Below the pieces are notes generated by a model. That model was given only the letters and a program-made list of their open reading frames with translations, was not told the DNA's origin and made no database searches. This document shows, piece after piece, positions 22,821 to 31,643 of a stretch of 64,000 nucleotides of DNA. The stretch's first letter is position 1. Every line of letters begins with the position of its first letter. A program made the translations under genes and the position numbers. Source of the DNA: Rathayibacter sp. SD072 (GTDB taxonomy: Bacteria; Actinomycetota; Actinomycetes; Actinomycetales; Microbacteriaceae); contig NZ_JADILJ010000004.1 in the NCBI RefSeq assembly GCF_017355185.1, positions 62,001 to 126,000 on the forward strand, given 5' to 3'.

Positions 22821-25364
22821 GTGCCGTCGTGGATCCCTCCGCGCGCCTCCGCCGCCGCCCGCTCCGTGATCGCGGGGGCGCGCCGCTCGCCCGTCGCCGT
22901 GGCGGTCGTGTCCCTCCTCCTGGTCGCGAGCACCCTCGCCGGAACGACGGCGGGCCCCGCCTCGGCGCTCACCGGGCAGACGTGGGCCGCGGGACCGGGC
23001 ACGACCCTCGCCGGGCGCCCCTGGACGGCGGTGACGGCTCTGCTCATCGCCTCGGATCCGCTGCAGCTCGTCCTCGACGCGGTCCTGGTGCTCCTGGTGC
23101 TCGTGATCGCCGAACGGCGCCTCGGGCCGCTGCGCACCGCGCTCTCGTTCGTCGTCACGGGCGCGATCGGAGTGACGACCGGGTCGCTCCTGCAGGTCGT
23201 GGGAGCCGCGGCAGGCGAGTGGTGGGCGAGCGACACCCTCGGCGACCTCACCTTCGATCCTCTGATCGGGGCGGTCGGCGCGCTGATGGCCTCCACGGCC
23301 GTCACGGGTGCGCTGTGGCGCCGCAGACTGCGGGTGACGACCTTCGCCGTCGTGTTGATGTTCGTGCTCTACGCCGGCGACTCCGCGGACGTCCACCGCC
23401 TGCTCGCCGGGCTCGCGGGTCTCGTGCTCGGCGCCGTCCTGTCGGGCGGAGTCGCAGGGCTGCGCCCCCGCCGGATCGCACCCAGCTCGCACCGCGAGTC
23501 GCGGGGCCTCCTCGCCGTGATCGTGGCGGTCACCGCTCTGGGACCGCTGGTGGCCGTGCTCTCCGACTCCGGGTACGGTCCCTTCTCGTTCCTCGGCCGA
23601 CTGCTCCAGAACGCGTTCACCGGGACGGGTGACCTCGAGGACCCGTGCACCCGCCTCGCGCGGCACTGCACGCACCACGTCCGGCTCAGCCTCGCCGAGC
23701 CCGGAGCGATCCTGCTCGCCTTCGTGCCGATGGTCCTGCTGCTCGTGGCCGCCGGAGGCCTGCGGTCCGGGCGGCGCCTCGGGCTCGTCCTCGCCCTCGG
23801 GGTGAACGGCGCCATCGTCGTGCTCGACGTCCTCTCGCTCCAGCGGGCGGCACGGCACCCCGAGTTCGCGCACTACACCGAGTACCTGCTCTGGGTGGCG
23901 ACGACCGTTCTGGTGCCGCTCGCGGTGATGGCGCTGCTCATCGGCGGGCGGCGCCACTTCCGGATCCGCGCCCCGCGCGCGGCCGCCCGACGCTGGCGGC
24001 GCGTCGTCGCCGCGTCCTTCGCCGTCGGGCTGGGCGGCTGCCTGGCCCTCGCCTTCGCCGCGCGGTCGAGCTTCGAGCCGGCGGTCGGCACGGCCCGGCT
24101 CGTGGTGGACGGCCTGCTGCGCTTCGTCCCCGTGGTCTTCCTGGGCGGAGCCGGACGGATCGCCGTGCCCCGGGAGCCGCTCGCGCGGTTCGTCTTCGAG
24201 TGGGTCGGACCGGTGTTCTGGCTCGTGGTGATCATCGCCGTCCTGGCGCTGCTGCGGGCGACGGACGCAGAGCGGCTGCACGGCGACGAGGCGCGGTACC
24301 GCGGGATCCTGGCCCGGCACGGTGCCGGCAGCCTGGGTCATCAGGGCACGTGGCAGGGCAACGAGCACTGGATCGCTCCGGACGGCGAGGGCGGCGTGGC
24401 CTACCGCGTCGTGGGAGGGGTGGCGATCGCCCTGTCCGATCCTGCCTGCGCTCCCGGGTGCCGCCGCGAGGTGGTCGACGGCTTCCTCCGTCACTGCGAC
24501 GAGCACGGCTGGTCGCCCGTCTTCTACAGCGTGCACGACGAGCTGCTGCCCGTGCTCGGCGCCCTCGGCTGGTCCGCGGTCTCGGTCGGCGAGGAGACCG
24601 TGATCGACCTCGCCGGCTTCGAGCTCACGGGCAAGCAGTGGCAGAAGGTGCGCTACCCGCTCAATCGCGGTCTGAAGCTCGGCATCCGGGCCGAGTGGAC
24701 CACCTGGCCGGAGCTGTCGCTCGCCACCGCGAACAGCGTCGTCGACCTCTCGGAGCGCTGGGTCGCCGAGAAGGCGCTGCCCGAGATGGGCTTCACGCTG
24801 GGCGGTCTCGACGAGGCGCGCGATCCCGAGGTCGCCCTCCTGCTCGCCGTCGGCCCCGACGGCGTCCTGCAGGGCGTCACCAGCTGGCTGCCGGTGCGCC
24901 GCGAGGGCGCCGTCGTCGGCTGGACCCTCGACTTCATGCGCCGCTCGGACGATGCGATGCCGGGGATCATGGAGTTCCTGATCGCCTCGGCGGCCCTGCG
25001 GGCGAAGGAGGACGGTGCCGAGTTCGTCTCGCTCTCGGGTGCGCCGCTCGCGACCGCTCCGGTCGCGGACGGCGAGGAGCCGCCGGAGCCGACCGTGCTC
25101 TCGCGGCTGCTCGAGTTCCTCGCGCGGACTCTCGAACCGGCGTACGGATTCACGTCGCTGTTCCGCTTCAAGGCGAAGTTCCACCCCCGCTACGAAGGCC
25201 TCTGGCTCGCGTACCCCGACGCGCTGCGCCTCCCGCAGATCGGGACCGCCCTCGCCCGCGCGTACCTGCCCGACCTCTCGGCGCGCGACGCCCTCGCCTT
25301 CGCTCGCGCACTGGGCGCGCGCCCGGAGGCTCGGGAGGCTGTCTCGGAGACGACCGCGGCCTGA
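22821..25364 (+). CDS. Lysyl-phosphatidylglycerol synthase-like protein with rhomboid-like N-terminal domain
   Basis: An 847-residue membrane protein. The C-terminal part (about 488-815) is a DUF2156/MprF-type GNAT-fold domain, used in MprF and LysX to put lysine (or another amino acid) on phosphatidylglycerol; LDFMRRSDDAMPGIMEFLI, SLSGAPLA and FRFKAKFHPRYEGLWLAYP are its hallmarks. Several membrane segments fill residues 220-480. The first 210 residues resemble a rhomboid fold (repeated helices, VHRLLAGLAGLVLGAVLSG), but a catalytic GxSG is not seen (GAVGALMAS instead), so it is probably inactive. The modification should reduce negative surface charge and raise resistance to cationic peptides. 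The actual amino acid added is unknown. Confidence 0.82.
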   Translation: MPSWIPPRASAAARSVIAGARRSPVAVAVVSLLLVASTLAGTTAGPASALTGQTWAAGPGTTLAGRPWTAVTALLIASDPLQLVLDAVLVLLVLVIAERRLGPLRTALSFVVTGAIGVTTGSLLQVVGAAAGEWWASDTLGDLTFDPLIGAVGALMASTAVTGALWRRRLRVTTFAVVLMFVLYAGDSADVHRLLAGLAGLVLGAVLSGGVAGLRPRRIAPSSHRESRGLLAVIVAVTALGPLVAVLSDSGYGPFSFLGRLLQNAFTGTGDLEDPCTRLARHCTHHVRLSLAEPGAILLAFVPMVLLLVAAGGLRSGRRLGLVLALGVNGAIVVLDVLSLQRAARHPEFAHYTEYLLWVATTVLVPLAVMALLIGGRRHFRIRAPRAAARRWRRVVAASFAVGLGGCLALAFAARSSFEPAVGTARLVVDGLLRFVPVVFLGGAGRIAVPREPLARFVFEWVGPVFWLVVIIAVLALLRATDAERLHGDEARYRGILARHGAGSLGHQGTWQGNEHWIAPDGEGGVAYRVVGGVAIALSDPACAPGCRREVVDGFLRHCDEHGWSPVFYSVHDELLPVLGALGWSAVSVGEETVIDLAGFELTGKQWQKVRYPLNRGLKLGIRAEWTTWPELSLATANSVVDLSERWVAEKALPEMGFTLGGLDEARDPEVALLLAVGPDGVLQGVTSWLPVRREGAVVGWTLDFMRRSDDAMPGIMEFLIASAALRAKEDGAEFVSLSGAPLATAPVADGEEPPEPTVLSRLLEFLARTLEPAYGFTSLFRFKAKFHPRYEGLWLAYPDALRLPQIGTALARAYLPDLSARDALAFARALGARPEAREAVSETTAA

Positions 25365-25396
25365 ACCGCCGGTCGTTCGGTGCGGTCGGCGCCCGC

Positions 25397-26110
25397 CTAC
25401 AGGCGCAGCTCGCCCGCCACGACCCGGCCCGCGACGACGGTGAGCGCGGTCGAGTGCGAGCGGGCGTGCCGCCGCAGGAGCTGGAACGCCTCGTCGGGCG
25501 GGATCTCGCGGGCGTAGGCGACGGCTCCCTTGGCCTGCTCGATCAGCACCCGGCTGTTCAGAGCGTGCTGGAGCTGGCTGCGCACGGTGTCGCTCTCGAC
25601 GAGCGCGCGCTGGTGCAGGATCCCGATCGTGGCGACGTCGGCGAACGCCTGCACGACGGCGACGTCCTCGTCGGGCAGCGTCCCCGTCTCCGTGCGGAAC
25701 AGGTTCAGCGAGCCGATGCATTCGTTCCGCAGCCGCATGGGCACGCAGTGAACGGAGCGCAGCCCCAGCTCGAGGGCCCGATCGCGGAAGGGCCCCCACG
25801 CCGCTCGCACGTCCTCGATGTCGGCGACGATGATCGCCTCGCCCGTGGTGAGGCACTCGAGGCAGGGCCCGGCCTCCTCGCGGAGCTGGAGGAGCCCGAT
25901 CAGCCGCGAGTCCTCGTCCGTCGACGCGAGGACCTCGGCGACCCCGTTCGCATCGCGCAGGACGATGCCCGCGGAGGCCGCGTCGAACAGCGAGACGCTG
26001 CGGTCGACGAGGGTCTGGAGCAGTTCGACCGTGTCGTAGTCGTCGACGAGGGTGTCGGAGAGAGTCACGAACGTCTCGATGAGGTCGTGCTCCCGTGTGC
26101 GGGCCGCCAT
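25397..26110 (-). CDS. GAF-ANTAR regulator 1
   Basis: This 237-residue protein has a GAF sensor domain (about 15-165) and a C-terminal ANTAR RNA-binding domain (about 175-232, RVLIEQAKGAVAYAREIP with the following LLRRHARSHS helix). ANTAR proteins bind paired hexaloop RNA hairpins and prevent transcription termination. The GAF pocket includes CLECLTTGE, with two cysteines that could sense a ligand or redox state. It lies ten bases from a second GAF-ANTAR gene, and its -10 box overlaps the end of that gene, so it can be expressed on its own. RNA targets are unknown. Confidence 0.88.
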   Translation of the reverse strand: MAARTREHDLIETFVTLSDTLVDDYDTVELLQTLVDRSVSLFDAASAGIVLRDANGVAEVLASTDEDSRLIGLLQLREEAGPCLECLTTGEAIIVADIEDVRAAWGPFRDRALELGLRSVHCVPMRLRNECIGSLNLFRTETGTLPDEDVAVVQAFADVATIGILHQRALVESDTVRSQLQHALNSRVLIEQAKGAVAYAREIPPDEAFQLLRRHARSHSTALTVVAGRVVAGELRL

Positions 26111-26117
26111 GCTGTCG

Positions 26118-26123
26118 ATCCTA
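26118..26123 (-). promoter_or_regulatory. -10 element, leaderless start of GAF-ANTAR 1
   Basis: Minus-strand TAGGAT, then seven bases, then the ATG ending at 26110. The hexamer overlaps the TAG stop of the upstream GAF-ANTAR gene. Confidence 0.45.
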
Positions 26124-26768
26124 GATTTCGAGGGGAGGAGGGGGGAAGCCGGTGCGGCGGTCGACGATCTCCTCGGCGACCTCCGAGACCGGGCGGCCCT
26201 GGGCGAACGCGTGGGCCCGGAGCAGGAGGAGCGACTCGTCGGCAGTGATGCCGTGACGGGCGAGGATCATGCCCGTCGCCTGGTGGACGAGCCGCCGCGA
26301 GTGCACGTTGGCGCTCGCCTCGCCCGCGTCGTCGGTGAGCACCTGGGCGACGACGCGCAGGGCCGTTCCGGGAGATCGGGAGCGGATGCGCTCGATGTCC
26401 GCCGTCGAGAGGGGGGCGGCGCGGACGTTGTAGAGGTCCACCACTCCCACGTCGAGCCCGGCGATGCGCAGCGGGAAGGCGTAGACCGAGGCCAGTGGCA
26501 GCCGACCCGCCTCCGCCGAGAACAGCGGCCAGCGGTCGGCCTCGGCCCGGACGTCGACGACGAGCACCGGGGTCCTGCGGCGGGAGGCCTCCCAGCAGGG
26601 TCCCTCGCCGAGGTCGAGCTGGATCTCGTCGAGCCGAGCGGCGACGTCGTCGGTCGCCGAGACGGTCTCGCCCCCGAAGGAGGAGCCGATGGTCGAGATG
26701 GCGGCGCCCCGCACCGGGAAGTCGTCGGTGTACGAGATCGACAGGCGGGCGAGGGAGTCCGCGGTCAT
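26121..26768 (-). CDS. GAF-ANTAR regulator 2
   Basis: A 215-residue paralogue of the adjacent regulator. The GAF domain (about 20-150) includes LGEGPCWEASRRRTPVLVVD; the ANTAR domain (about 158-212) includes RRLVHQATGMILARHGIT and ESLLLLRAHAFAQGR. A GGAGGGCGAGG sequence precedes the ATG. It lies between the carboxylase beta subunit and GAF-ANTAR 1 on the same strand and may be co-transcribed with the former. It is likely an RNA-binding antiterminator that responds to a small ligand. Confidence 0.87.
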   Translation of the reverse strand: MTADSLARLSISYTDDFPVRGAAISTIGSSFGGETVSATDDVAARLDEIQLDLGEGPCWEASRRRTPVLVVDVRAEADRWPLFSAEAGRLPLASVYAFPLRIAGLDVGVVDLYNVRAAPLSTADIERIRSRSPGTALRVVAQVLTDDAGEASANVHSRRLVHQATGMILARHGITADESLLLLRAHAFAQGRPVSEVAEEIVDRRTGFPPPPLEI

Positions 26769-26859
26769 CCTCGCCCTCCCTCCGTCGCCGACGGTCGATG
26801 CCGTCGGCGCCCACGCTAACAGGGCGGCGGCGCGGCCCGGGGCCGCTGCCGCCGACGCC

Positions 26860-28464
26860 TCAGAGCGGGATGTTGCCGTGCTTCTTCGCGGGCAGGTTCG
26901 CGCGCTTGGTGCGCAAAGCCCTCAGCGCCTTGATCACGCTGACCCGGGTCGCGGAGGGCTCGATGACCCCGTCCAGCTCGCCGCGCTCGGCGGCGAGGAA
27001 CGGGCTCGCCACGTTGTACGTGTACTCGTTCGCGAGGCGGGTGCGGACGGCGGCGACGTCCTCGCCCGCCTCCTCGGCCTTCTTGATCTCGGTGCGGTAC
27101 AGGATGTTGACCGCACCCTGGCCGCCCATGACCGCGATCTCGGCGGTGGGCCACGCGAGGTTGATGTCGGCTCCCAGCTGCTTGGAGCCCATGACGATGT
27201 AGGCGCCGCCGTAGGCCTTGCGCAGGATGACGGTGACCAGCGGCACCGTCGCCTCGGCGTACGCGTAGAGCAGCTTGGCGCCGCGGCGGATGACGCCGGT
27301 CCACTCCTGATCGGTGCCGGGGAGGTAGCCGGGCACGTCGACGAGGGTGAGGATCGGGAGGGAGAACGCGTCGCAGAAGCGGACGAAGCGCGAGGCCTTC
27401 TCTCCGGCCTCGATGTTGAGGGTGCCGGCCATGGCGCTCGGCTGGTTCGCGATGATGCCGACCGAGCGGCCCTCGACCCGGCCGAAGCCGATGACGATGT
27501 TGGGGGCGAACAGCGGCTGCACCTCGAGGAAGTCGCCCTCGTCGACGATGTGCTCGATCACGGCGCGCATGTCGTACGGCTGGTTGGGGCTGTCCGGGAT
27601 GACCGTGTCGAGGAAGCGGTCCGAGTCGGTGGTCTCGAGGTCGACCTCGTTGTCGAAGACCGGGGCCTGCGAGAGGTTGTTGTCGGGGAGGAAGGAGAGC
27701 AGCGTCCGCGCGTAGTCGAGCGCGTCGTTCTCGTCGCTCGCGAGGTAGTGCGAGACTCCCGAGATCTTGTTGTGCGTGAGCGCCCCGCCCAGCTCCTCCA
27801 TGCCCACGTCCTCGCCCGTGACGGTCTTGATCACGTCGGGGCCGGTGACGAACATCTGGCTGGTCTTGTCGACCATGATCACGAAGTCGGTCAGCGCGGG
27901 GGAGTAGACGGCGCCACCGGCCGCCGGTCCGCAGATGATCGAGATCTGGGGGATCACGCCGCTCGCCGCGGTGTTGCGCCGGAAGATCTCGCCGTACTTG
28001 CCCAGGGCGACGACGCCCTCCTGGATCCGCGCTCCGCCGGAGTCGAGGATGCCGATGATCGGGACGCCCGTCTTCAGGGCCAGATCCATCACCTTGATGA
28101 TCTTCTCGCCGGCGACCTCGCCGAGGGAGCCGCCGAAGATCGTGAAGTCCTGCGAGTAGACCGCGACCTGACGGCCGTGGATGGTGCCGGTGCCGGTGAC
28201 CACGGCATCGCCGTAGGGCCGCTTCTTCTCCATGCCGAAGGCGTGGGTGCGGTGGCGGACGAACTCGTCCAGCTCGACGAACGATCCCGGGTCCAGCAGG
28301 GTGTCGATGCGCTCGCGAGCCGTCATCTTGCCCTTGGCGTGCTGCTTCTGGATCGCGGCCTCGCCGCTCGCGGTGACCGCCTCGTGGTACCGGGCCTTGA
28401 GGTCGGCGATCTTCCCCGCGGTCGTGTACATGTCGGGCGCGGGACGTTCGATGTTCGCGGTCAC
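26860..28464 (-). CDS. Acyl-CoA (propionyl/acetyl-CoA) carboxylase beta subunit
   Basis: This 534-residue carboxyltransferase moves CO2 from biotin to acyl-CoA. N- and C-terminal crotonase-like halves are visible: [19 protein letters not shown] and [10 protein letters not shown] in the first, and [31 protein letters not shown] and [12 protein letters not shown] in the second. Substrate choice depends on one residue that I did not assign with confidence. The GTG start at 28464 has TAAGGT six bases upstream, suggesting a leaderless transcript. Biotin ligase diverges from it, a common arrangement. Confidence 0.95.
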   Translation of the reverse strand: MTANIERPAPDMYTTAGKIADLKARYHEAVTASGEAAIQKQHAKGKMTARERIDTLLDPGSFVELDEFVRHRTHAFGMEKKRPYGDAVVTGTGTIHGRQVAVYSQDFTIFGGSLGEVAGEKIIKVMDLALKTGVPIIGILDSGGARIQEGVVALGKYGEIFRRNTAASGVIPQISIICGPAAGGAVYSPALTDFVIMVDKTSQMFVTGPDVIKTVTGEDVGMEELGGALTHNKISGVSHYLASDENDALDYARTLLSFLPDNNLSQAPVFDNEVDLETTDSDRFLDTVIPDSPNQPYDMRAVIEHIVDEGDFLEVQPLFAPNIVIGFGRVEGRSVGIIANQPSAMAGTLNIEAGEKASRFVRFCDAFSLPILTLVDVPGYLPGTDQEWTGVIRRGAKLLYAYAEATVPLVTVILRKAYGGAYIVMGSKQLGADINLAWPTAEIAVMGGQGAVNILYRTEIKKAEEAGEDVAAVRTRLANEYTYNVASPFLAAERGELDGVIEPSATRVSVIKALRALRTKRANLPAKKHGNIPL

Positions 28465-28470
28465 CCGCTC

Positions 28471-28476
28471 ACCTTA
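28471..28476 (-). promoter_or_regulatory. -10 element, leaderless start of the carboxylase beta subunit
   Basis: Minus-strand TAAGGT, six bases, then the GTG ending at 28464. No ribosome-binding site. Confidence 0.45.
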
Positions 28477-28586
28477 CCGGCGGGGGTGGGGGCGGCCCCC
28501 TTGTCGTCCGGCCACAGGGAGCGCGGCCCGGGACGGGAGGATGTCGACAAGGACCGCTGCTCCAGCGGGCGGACGGGAGGCGCGGG

Positions 28587-28592
28587 TACCGT
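28587..28592 (+). promoter_or_regulatory. -10 element, leaderless start of birA
   Basis: TACCGT at 28587-28592 is followed by six bases and the ATG at 28599. The upstream GGTACC context resembles the sites before purK and purE. Confidence 0.45.
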
Positions 28593-28598
28593 GGCGGG

Positions 28599-29366
28599 AT
28601 GCAGCTCCCGCTCTCCCGCTCCGTCTCCCCGCAGGTGCTCTGGCTCGAGAGCGCGGGGTCGACGAACGACGTCCTCCGCGAGCGCGCCACGGCGGATCCC
28701 GCCGGGTGGCCGCATCTCTCCGTCGTCGCCACCGACGACCAGCGCGCCGGCCGCGGCCGTCTGGGGCGCGTGTGGCAGGCGACGCCCGGACGCACGCTGG
28801 CCGCGTCGATCCTCGTCGACGCGTCGGCTCTGCCGGCCGCGGCGGCCGGCTGGCTGCCGCTCGTCGCCGGTGCCGCTCTCGCCCGCGCCCTGGCTCCGCT
28901 CGTCGACGTGCCGGTCGCGGTGAAGTGGCCCAACGACGTGCTCCTCGACGAGCGCAAGACGTCCGGGATCCTCGCCGAGCGGCTCCCGGACGGGCGCGTG
29001 GTCCTGGGCACCGGTGTCAACCTCCTGCTCGGTGAGGACGAGCTGCCCGTGCCGACCGCGACGTCGCTCGCGCTCGCCGGGGCGCGCAGCACCGACGCGG
29101 ACGCCGTCCTGGCGGCGTACCTGACCGAGCTGTCGGCTCTGCTCGGGCCCCTGCTGGCCCGGGGCGACGCGGAGGCGGCGGGCACCGCGGACGCCGTCCG
29201 GGAGCGCTGCGGCACGCTCGGCCGCCGCGTCCGCGTGGAGCTGCCGGACGGCTCCGTCCTCGAGGGCGACGCCGTGGCCCTCGACGCCGACGGGAGCCTC
29301 GTCGTCGACCTGCCGGCGGGACGGCGCTCGTTCTCGGCGGGCGACGTCACGCACCTGCGCCAGTGA
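28599..29366 (+). CDS. birA: Biotin-protein ligase
   Basis: This 255-residue enzyme activates biotin with ATP and attaches it to the carrier-domain lysine of the carboxylase alpha subunit. The biotin and ATP site is seen in STNDVLRE, DDQRAGRGRLGRVW and VKWPNDVLL, and the C-terminal SH3-like domain follows. There is no N-terminal helix-turn-helix, so it is a monofunctional ligase without repressor activity. It diverges from the carboxylase beta gene and is followed by a PH-domain gene after ten bases. Confidence 0.94.
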   Translation: MQLPLSRSVSPQVLWLESAGSTNDVLRERATADPAGWPHLSVVATDDQRAGRGRLGRVWQATPGRTLAASILVDASALPAAAAGWLPLVAGAALARALAPLVDVPVAVKWPNDVLLDERKTSGILAERLPDGRVVLGTGVNLLLGEDELPVPTATSLALAGARSTDADAVLAAYLTELSALLGPLLARGDAEAAGTADAVRERCGTLGRRVRVELPDGSVLEGDAVALDADGSLVVDLPAGRRSFSAGDVTHLRQ

Positions 29367-29376
29367 GCACCTTCCG

Positions 29377-29865
29377 ATGACCGGGGAGCGCGAGCTCGCG
29401 CGGCTCGCCCCGCGTGCCCGGAAGGCCGTCGCTCCCGTCGCGGGGCTCCTGCTGCTGACCTGGACCGGCTTCTACTTCGCCGCGCAGTTCGACCTCGCGC
29501 TGCAGCGGTGGATCATCGCGATCGGCACCGCCGTCCTCGTCCTCCTCCTCTGCGCGCCGGCACTCGCCCGCTGGGCGGGCATCCGCTACCGGATCACCCC
29601 GCAGAGGCTGCACGCCCGCCGCGGTCTCGTCAGGGTGCGCCGCGCGGTCGTCGACTTCGACCCGCGGATGAGCGTGAGCGTGTCGCGGACTCCGGCCCAG
29701 CGGCTGGCGCGCTGCGCGGACGTCCACCTGGTGCAGGACGGCGAGGACGTGTTCGTGCTCAGGGACCTGCCCGACCCGGAGCTCACGGCACTCGTGCTCC
29801 GCGAGGCGATCGCGGCGGCACCGATGCCGGTCCCGGAGTGGCCGGACCCCCTCCCTCCGGAGTGA
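29377..29865 (+). CDS. PH domain-containing membrane protein
   Basis: This 162-residue protein has two hydrophobic helices (about residues 18-62, LLLTWTGFYFAAQ and AVLVLLLCAPAL) followed by a bacterial PH domain (about 65-140, RYRITPQRLHARRGLVRVRRAVVDF). Such proteins are common in actinobacteria and their function is not established. An acidic, proline-rich tail ends the chain. It is closely spaced behind birA and ahead of purK; a link with biotin or purine metabolism is not implied by the sequence. Confidence 0.85.
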   Translation: MTGERELARLAPRARKAVAPVAGLLLLTWTGFYFAAQFDLALQRWIIAIGTAVLVLLLCAPALARWAGIRYRITPQRLHARRGLVRVRRAVVDFDPRMSVSVSRTPAQRLARCADVHLVQDGEDVFVLRDLPDPELTALVLREAIAAAPMPVPEWPDPLPPE

Positions 29866-29886
29866 GCCGTCCGGACTCCCCGTCGG

Positions 29887-29892
29887 TACCAT
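29887..29892 (+). promoter_or_regulatory. -10-like element for purK
   Basis: TACCAT lies inside GTACCATGGT (29886-29895), about 40 bases before the purK ATG. The identical ten bases recur at 31067-31076 before purE. Confidence 0.4.
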
Positions 29893-29932
29893 GGTCCCGC
29901 CCCGCGCCAGCGGGCGGAGACGGAGGAGCACC

Positions 29933-31063
29933 ATGCGCGTCGGCGTGATCGGAGGCGGCCAGCTCGCCAGGATGATGATCCCCGAGGCCGTCGAGCTCGG
30001 GATCGAGATCGCCGTGCTCGCCGAGACCGAGGGCGCCCCCGCGGCGCTCGCCGCGACGCAGGTCGGCGACTACCGCGACGAGGCCACCGTGCTGGCGTTC
30101 GCCGAGACGGTCGACGTCGTGACGTTCGACCACGAGCACGTGCCCCAGCCGATCCTGCGCGAGCTCGTCGCCCGCGGGATCGCCGTGCACCCCGGTCCCG
30201 ACGCCCTCCTCTACGCCCAGGACAAGCTGCTCATGCGCCGCAGGCTCGCCGACCTCGGCCTCCCGGTCCCCGACTGGGCCGAGGTCTCGTCGGCCGACGA
30301 GCTGGCGGCGTTCCTCGCCGATCACGGCGGCCGCGCCGTCGTCAAGACCGCGCGCGGCGGCTACGACGGCAAGGGGGTGCGCGTCGTGCGCGGCGCGGCG
30401 GAGGCCGACGACTGGTTCGAGGCGCTCGCCGAGGACGGCCGGGGCGGCTCGCTCCTGGTCGAGGAGCTGGTCGAGTTCCGCCGCGAGCTCGCGCAGCTCA
30501 TCGCCCGCCGGCCCTCCGGCGAGACGATGCTCTGGCCGGTGGTCGAGTCGGTCCAGCGCGACGGGGTCTGCGCCGAGGTCTTCGCGCCCGCCCCGGCATC
30601 GGCCGGTCGCGTCGCGGCGGCCGCCGCCGAGATCGCCGAGTCGATCGCCGAGCGCCTGGGCGTCACCGGTGTCCTCGCCGTCGAGCTCTTCGAGACGACG
30701 GACGACCGCATCCTGGTGAACGAGCTCGCTATGCGACCGCACAACAGCGGGCACTGGACCATGGACGGATCGACGACCTCGCAGTTCGAGCAGCACCTGC
30801 GCGCGGTCCTCGACCTGCCGCTGGGTGCGACGGGCTGCCGGGATCCCTGGACCGTCATGGTGAACGTGCTCGGCGGGCCGGTGGGGGAGTCCCTCACCGA
30901 TCGCTACCCGCGCGTCCTCGCCGAGCACCCGGGTGTGAAGGTGCACAACTACTCCAAGCAGCCGCGCCCCGGGCGCAAGGTCGGCCACGTGAACGCGTCC
31001 GGCGACGAGCTCGAGAGCGTCGTCTACGAGGCGCGAGCCGCGGCGGCGCTTCTCACCGACTGA
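29933..31063 (+). CDS. purK: N5-carboxyaminoimidazole ribonucleotide synthase
   Basis: This 376-residue ATP-grasp enzyme carboxylates aminoimidazole ribonucleotide with bicarbonate and ATP in purine synthesis. The N-terminal [19 protein letters not shown], the ATP-grasp loop [14 protein letters not shown] and the metal-binding [14 protein letters not shown] are all present. The ATG at 29933 follows GGAGGAGC; an upstream ATG at 29891 would add a proline- and arginine-rich extension and was rejected. purE follows 61 bases later. Confidence 0.95.
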   Translation: MRVGVIGGGQLARMMIPEAVELGIEIAVLAETEGAPAALAATQVGDYRDEATVLAFAETVDVVTFDHEHVPQPILRELVARGIAVHPGPDALLYAQDKLLMRRRLADLGLPVPDWAEVSSADELAAFLADHGGRAVVKTARGGYDGKGVRVVRGAAEADDWFEALAEDGRGGSLLVEELVEFRRELAQLIARRPSGETMLWPVVESVQRDGVCAEVFAPAPASAGRVAAAAAEIAESIAERLGVTGVLAVELFETTDDRILVNELAMRPHNSGHWTMDGSTTSQFEQHLRAVLDLPLGATGCRDPWTVMVNVLGGPVGESLTDRYPRVLAEHPGVKVHNYSKQPRPGRKVGHVNASGDELESVVYEARAAAALLTD

Positions 31064-31067
31064 CACG

Positions 31068-31073
31068 TACCAT
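31068..31073 (+). promoter_or_regulatory. -10-like element for purE
   Basis: TACCAT within GTACCATGGT (31067-31076) lies 51 bases before the GTG at 31125, just after the purK stop. It could give purE and the downstream LCP gene a promoter of their own. Confidence 0.35.
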
Positions 31074-31124
31074 GGTGGCCGTGACGAGCCGACTGACGAC
31101 CCCCGCCCCCGCCGGAGACCCCAC

Positions 31125-31643
31125 GTGAGCGCGGACGCGCTCGTGAACGGATCCGCGCCCGTCGTCGGCGTCGTCATGGGCTCCGACTCCGACTGGTCCG
31201 TCATGCAGGCCGCCTCGACGACCCTGTCCGAGTTCGGCGTCGCCCACGAGGTCCGGGTCGTCTCGGCGCACCGCACCCCGGAGGCGATGATCGCCTACGG
31301 TCGCGACGCCCGGTCGCGCGGTCTGAAGGCGATCATCGCGGGCGCGGGCGGTGCCGCGCACCTGCCCGGGATGCTCGCGGCGGTGACTCCGCTGCCCGTG
31401 ATCGGCGTGCCGGTGCCTCTCGCCCGGCTCGACGGCCTCGACTCCCTCCTCTCGATCGTGCAGATGCCCGCCGGCGTCCCCGTCGCGACCGTCTCCATCG
31501 GCGGAGCCCGCAACGCGGGGCTGCTCGCCGTCAAGATCCTCGCCACGGCCGACGACGCCCTCTCCGAGAAGCTCGTCGCGTTCGCCGAGGACCTCGAGAC
31601 CCAGGTCGCCGCGAAGAACGACGCCCTGGTGGCGAGCCTGTGA
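31125..31643 (+). CDS. purE: N5-carboxyaminoimidazole ribonucleotide mutase
   Basis: This 172-residue class I PurE rearranges the carbamate made by PurK into carboxyaminoimidazole ribonucleotide. [10 protein letters not shown], the catalytic SAHRTPE and [12 protein letters not shown] are present; the protein normally forms an octamer. The GTG start at 31125 fits the family length. Its stop overlaps the LCP gene start by GTGA, which links purine synthesis transcriptionally to a cell-wall gene. Confidence 0.95.
   Translation: MSADALVNGSAPVVGVVMGSDSDWSVMQAASTTLSEFGVAHEVRVVSAHRTPEAMIAYGRDARSRGLKAIIAGAGGAAHLPGMLAAVTPLPVIGVPVPLARLDGLDSLLSIVQMPAGVPVATVSIGGARNAGLLAVKILATADDALSEKLVAFAEDLETQVAAKNDALVASL

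Noticed and set aside
22758-25856. 1032-codon minus-strand open frame
   Set aside because: It lies antisense to the lysyltransferase-like gene; long open frames on the other strand are expected at this GC content.
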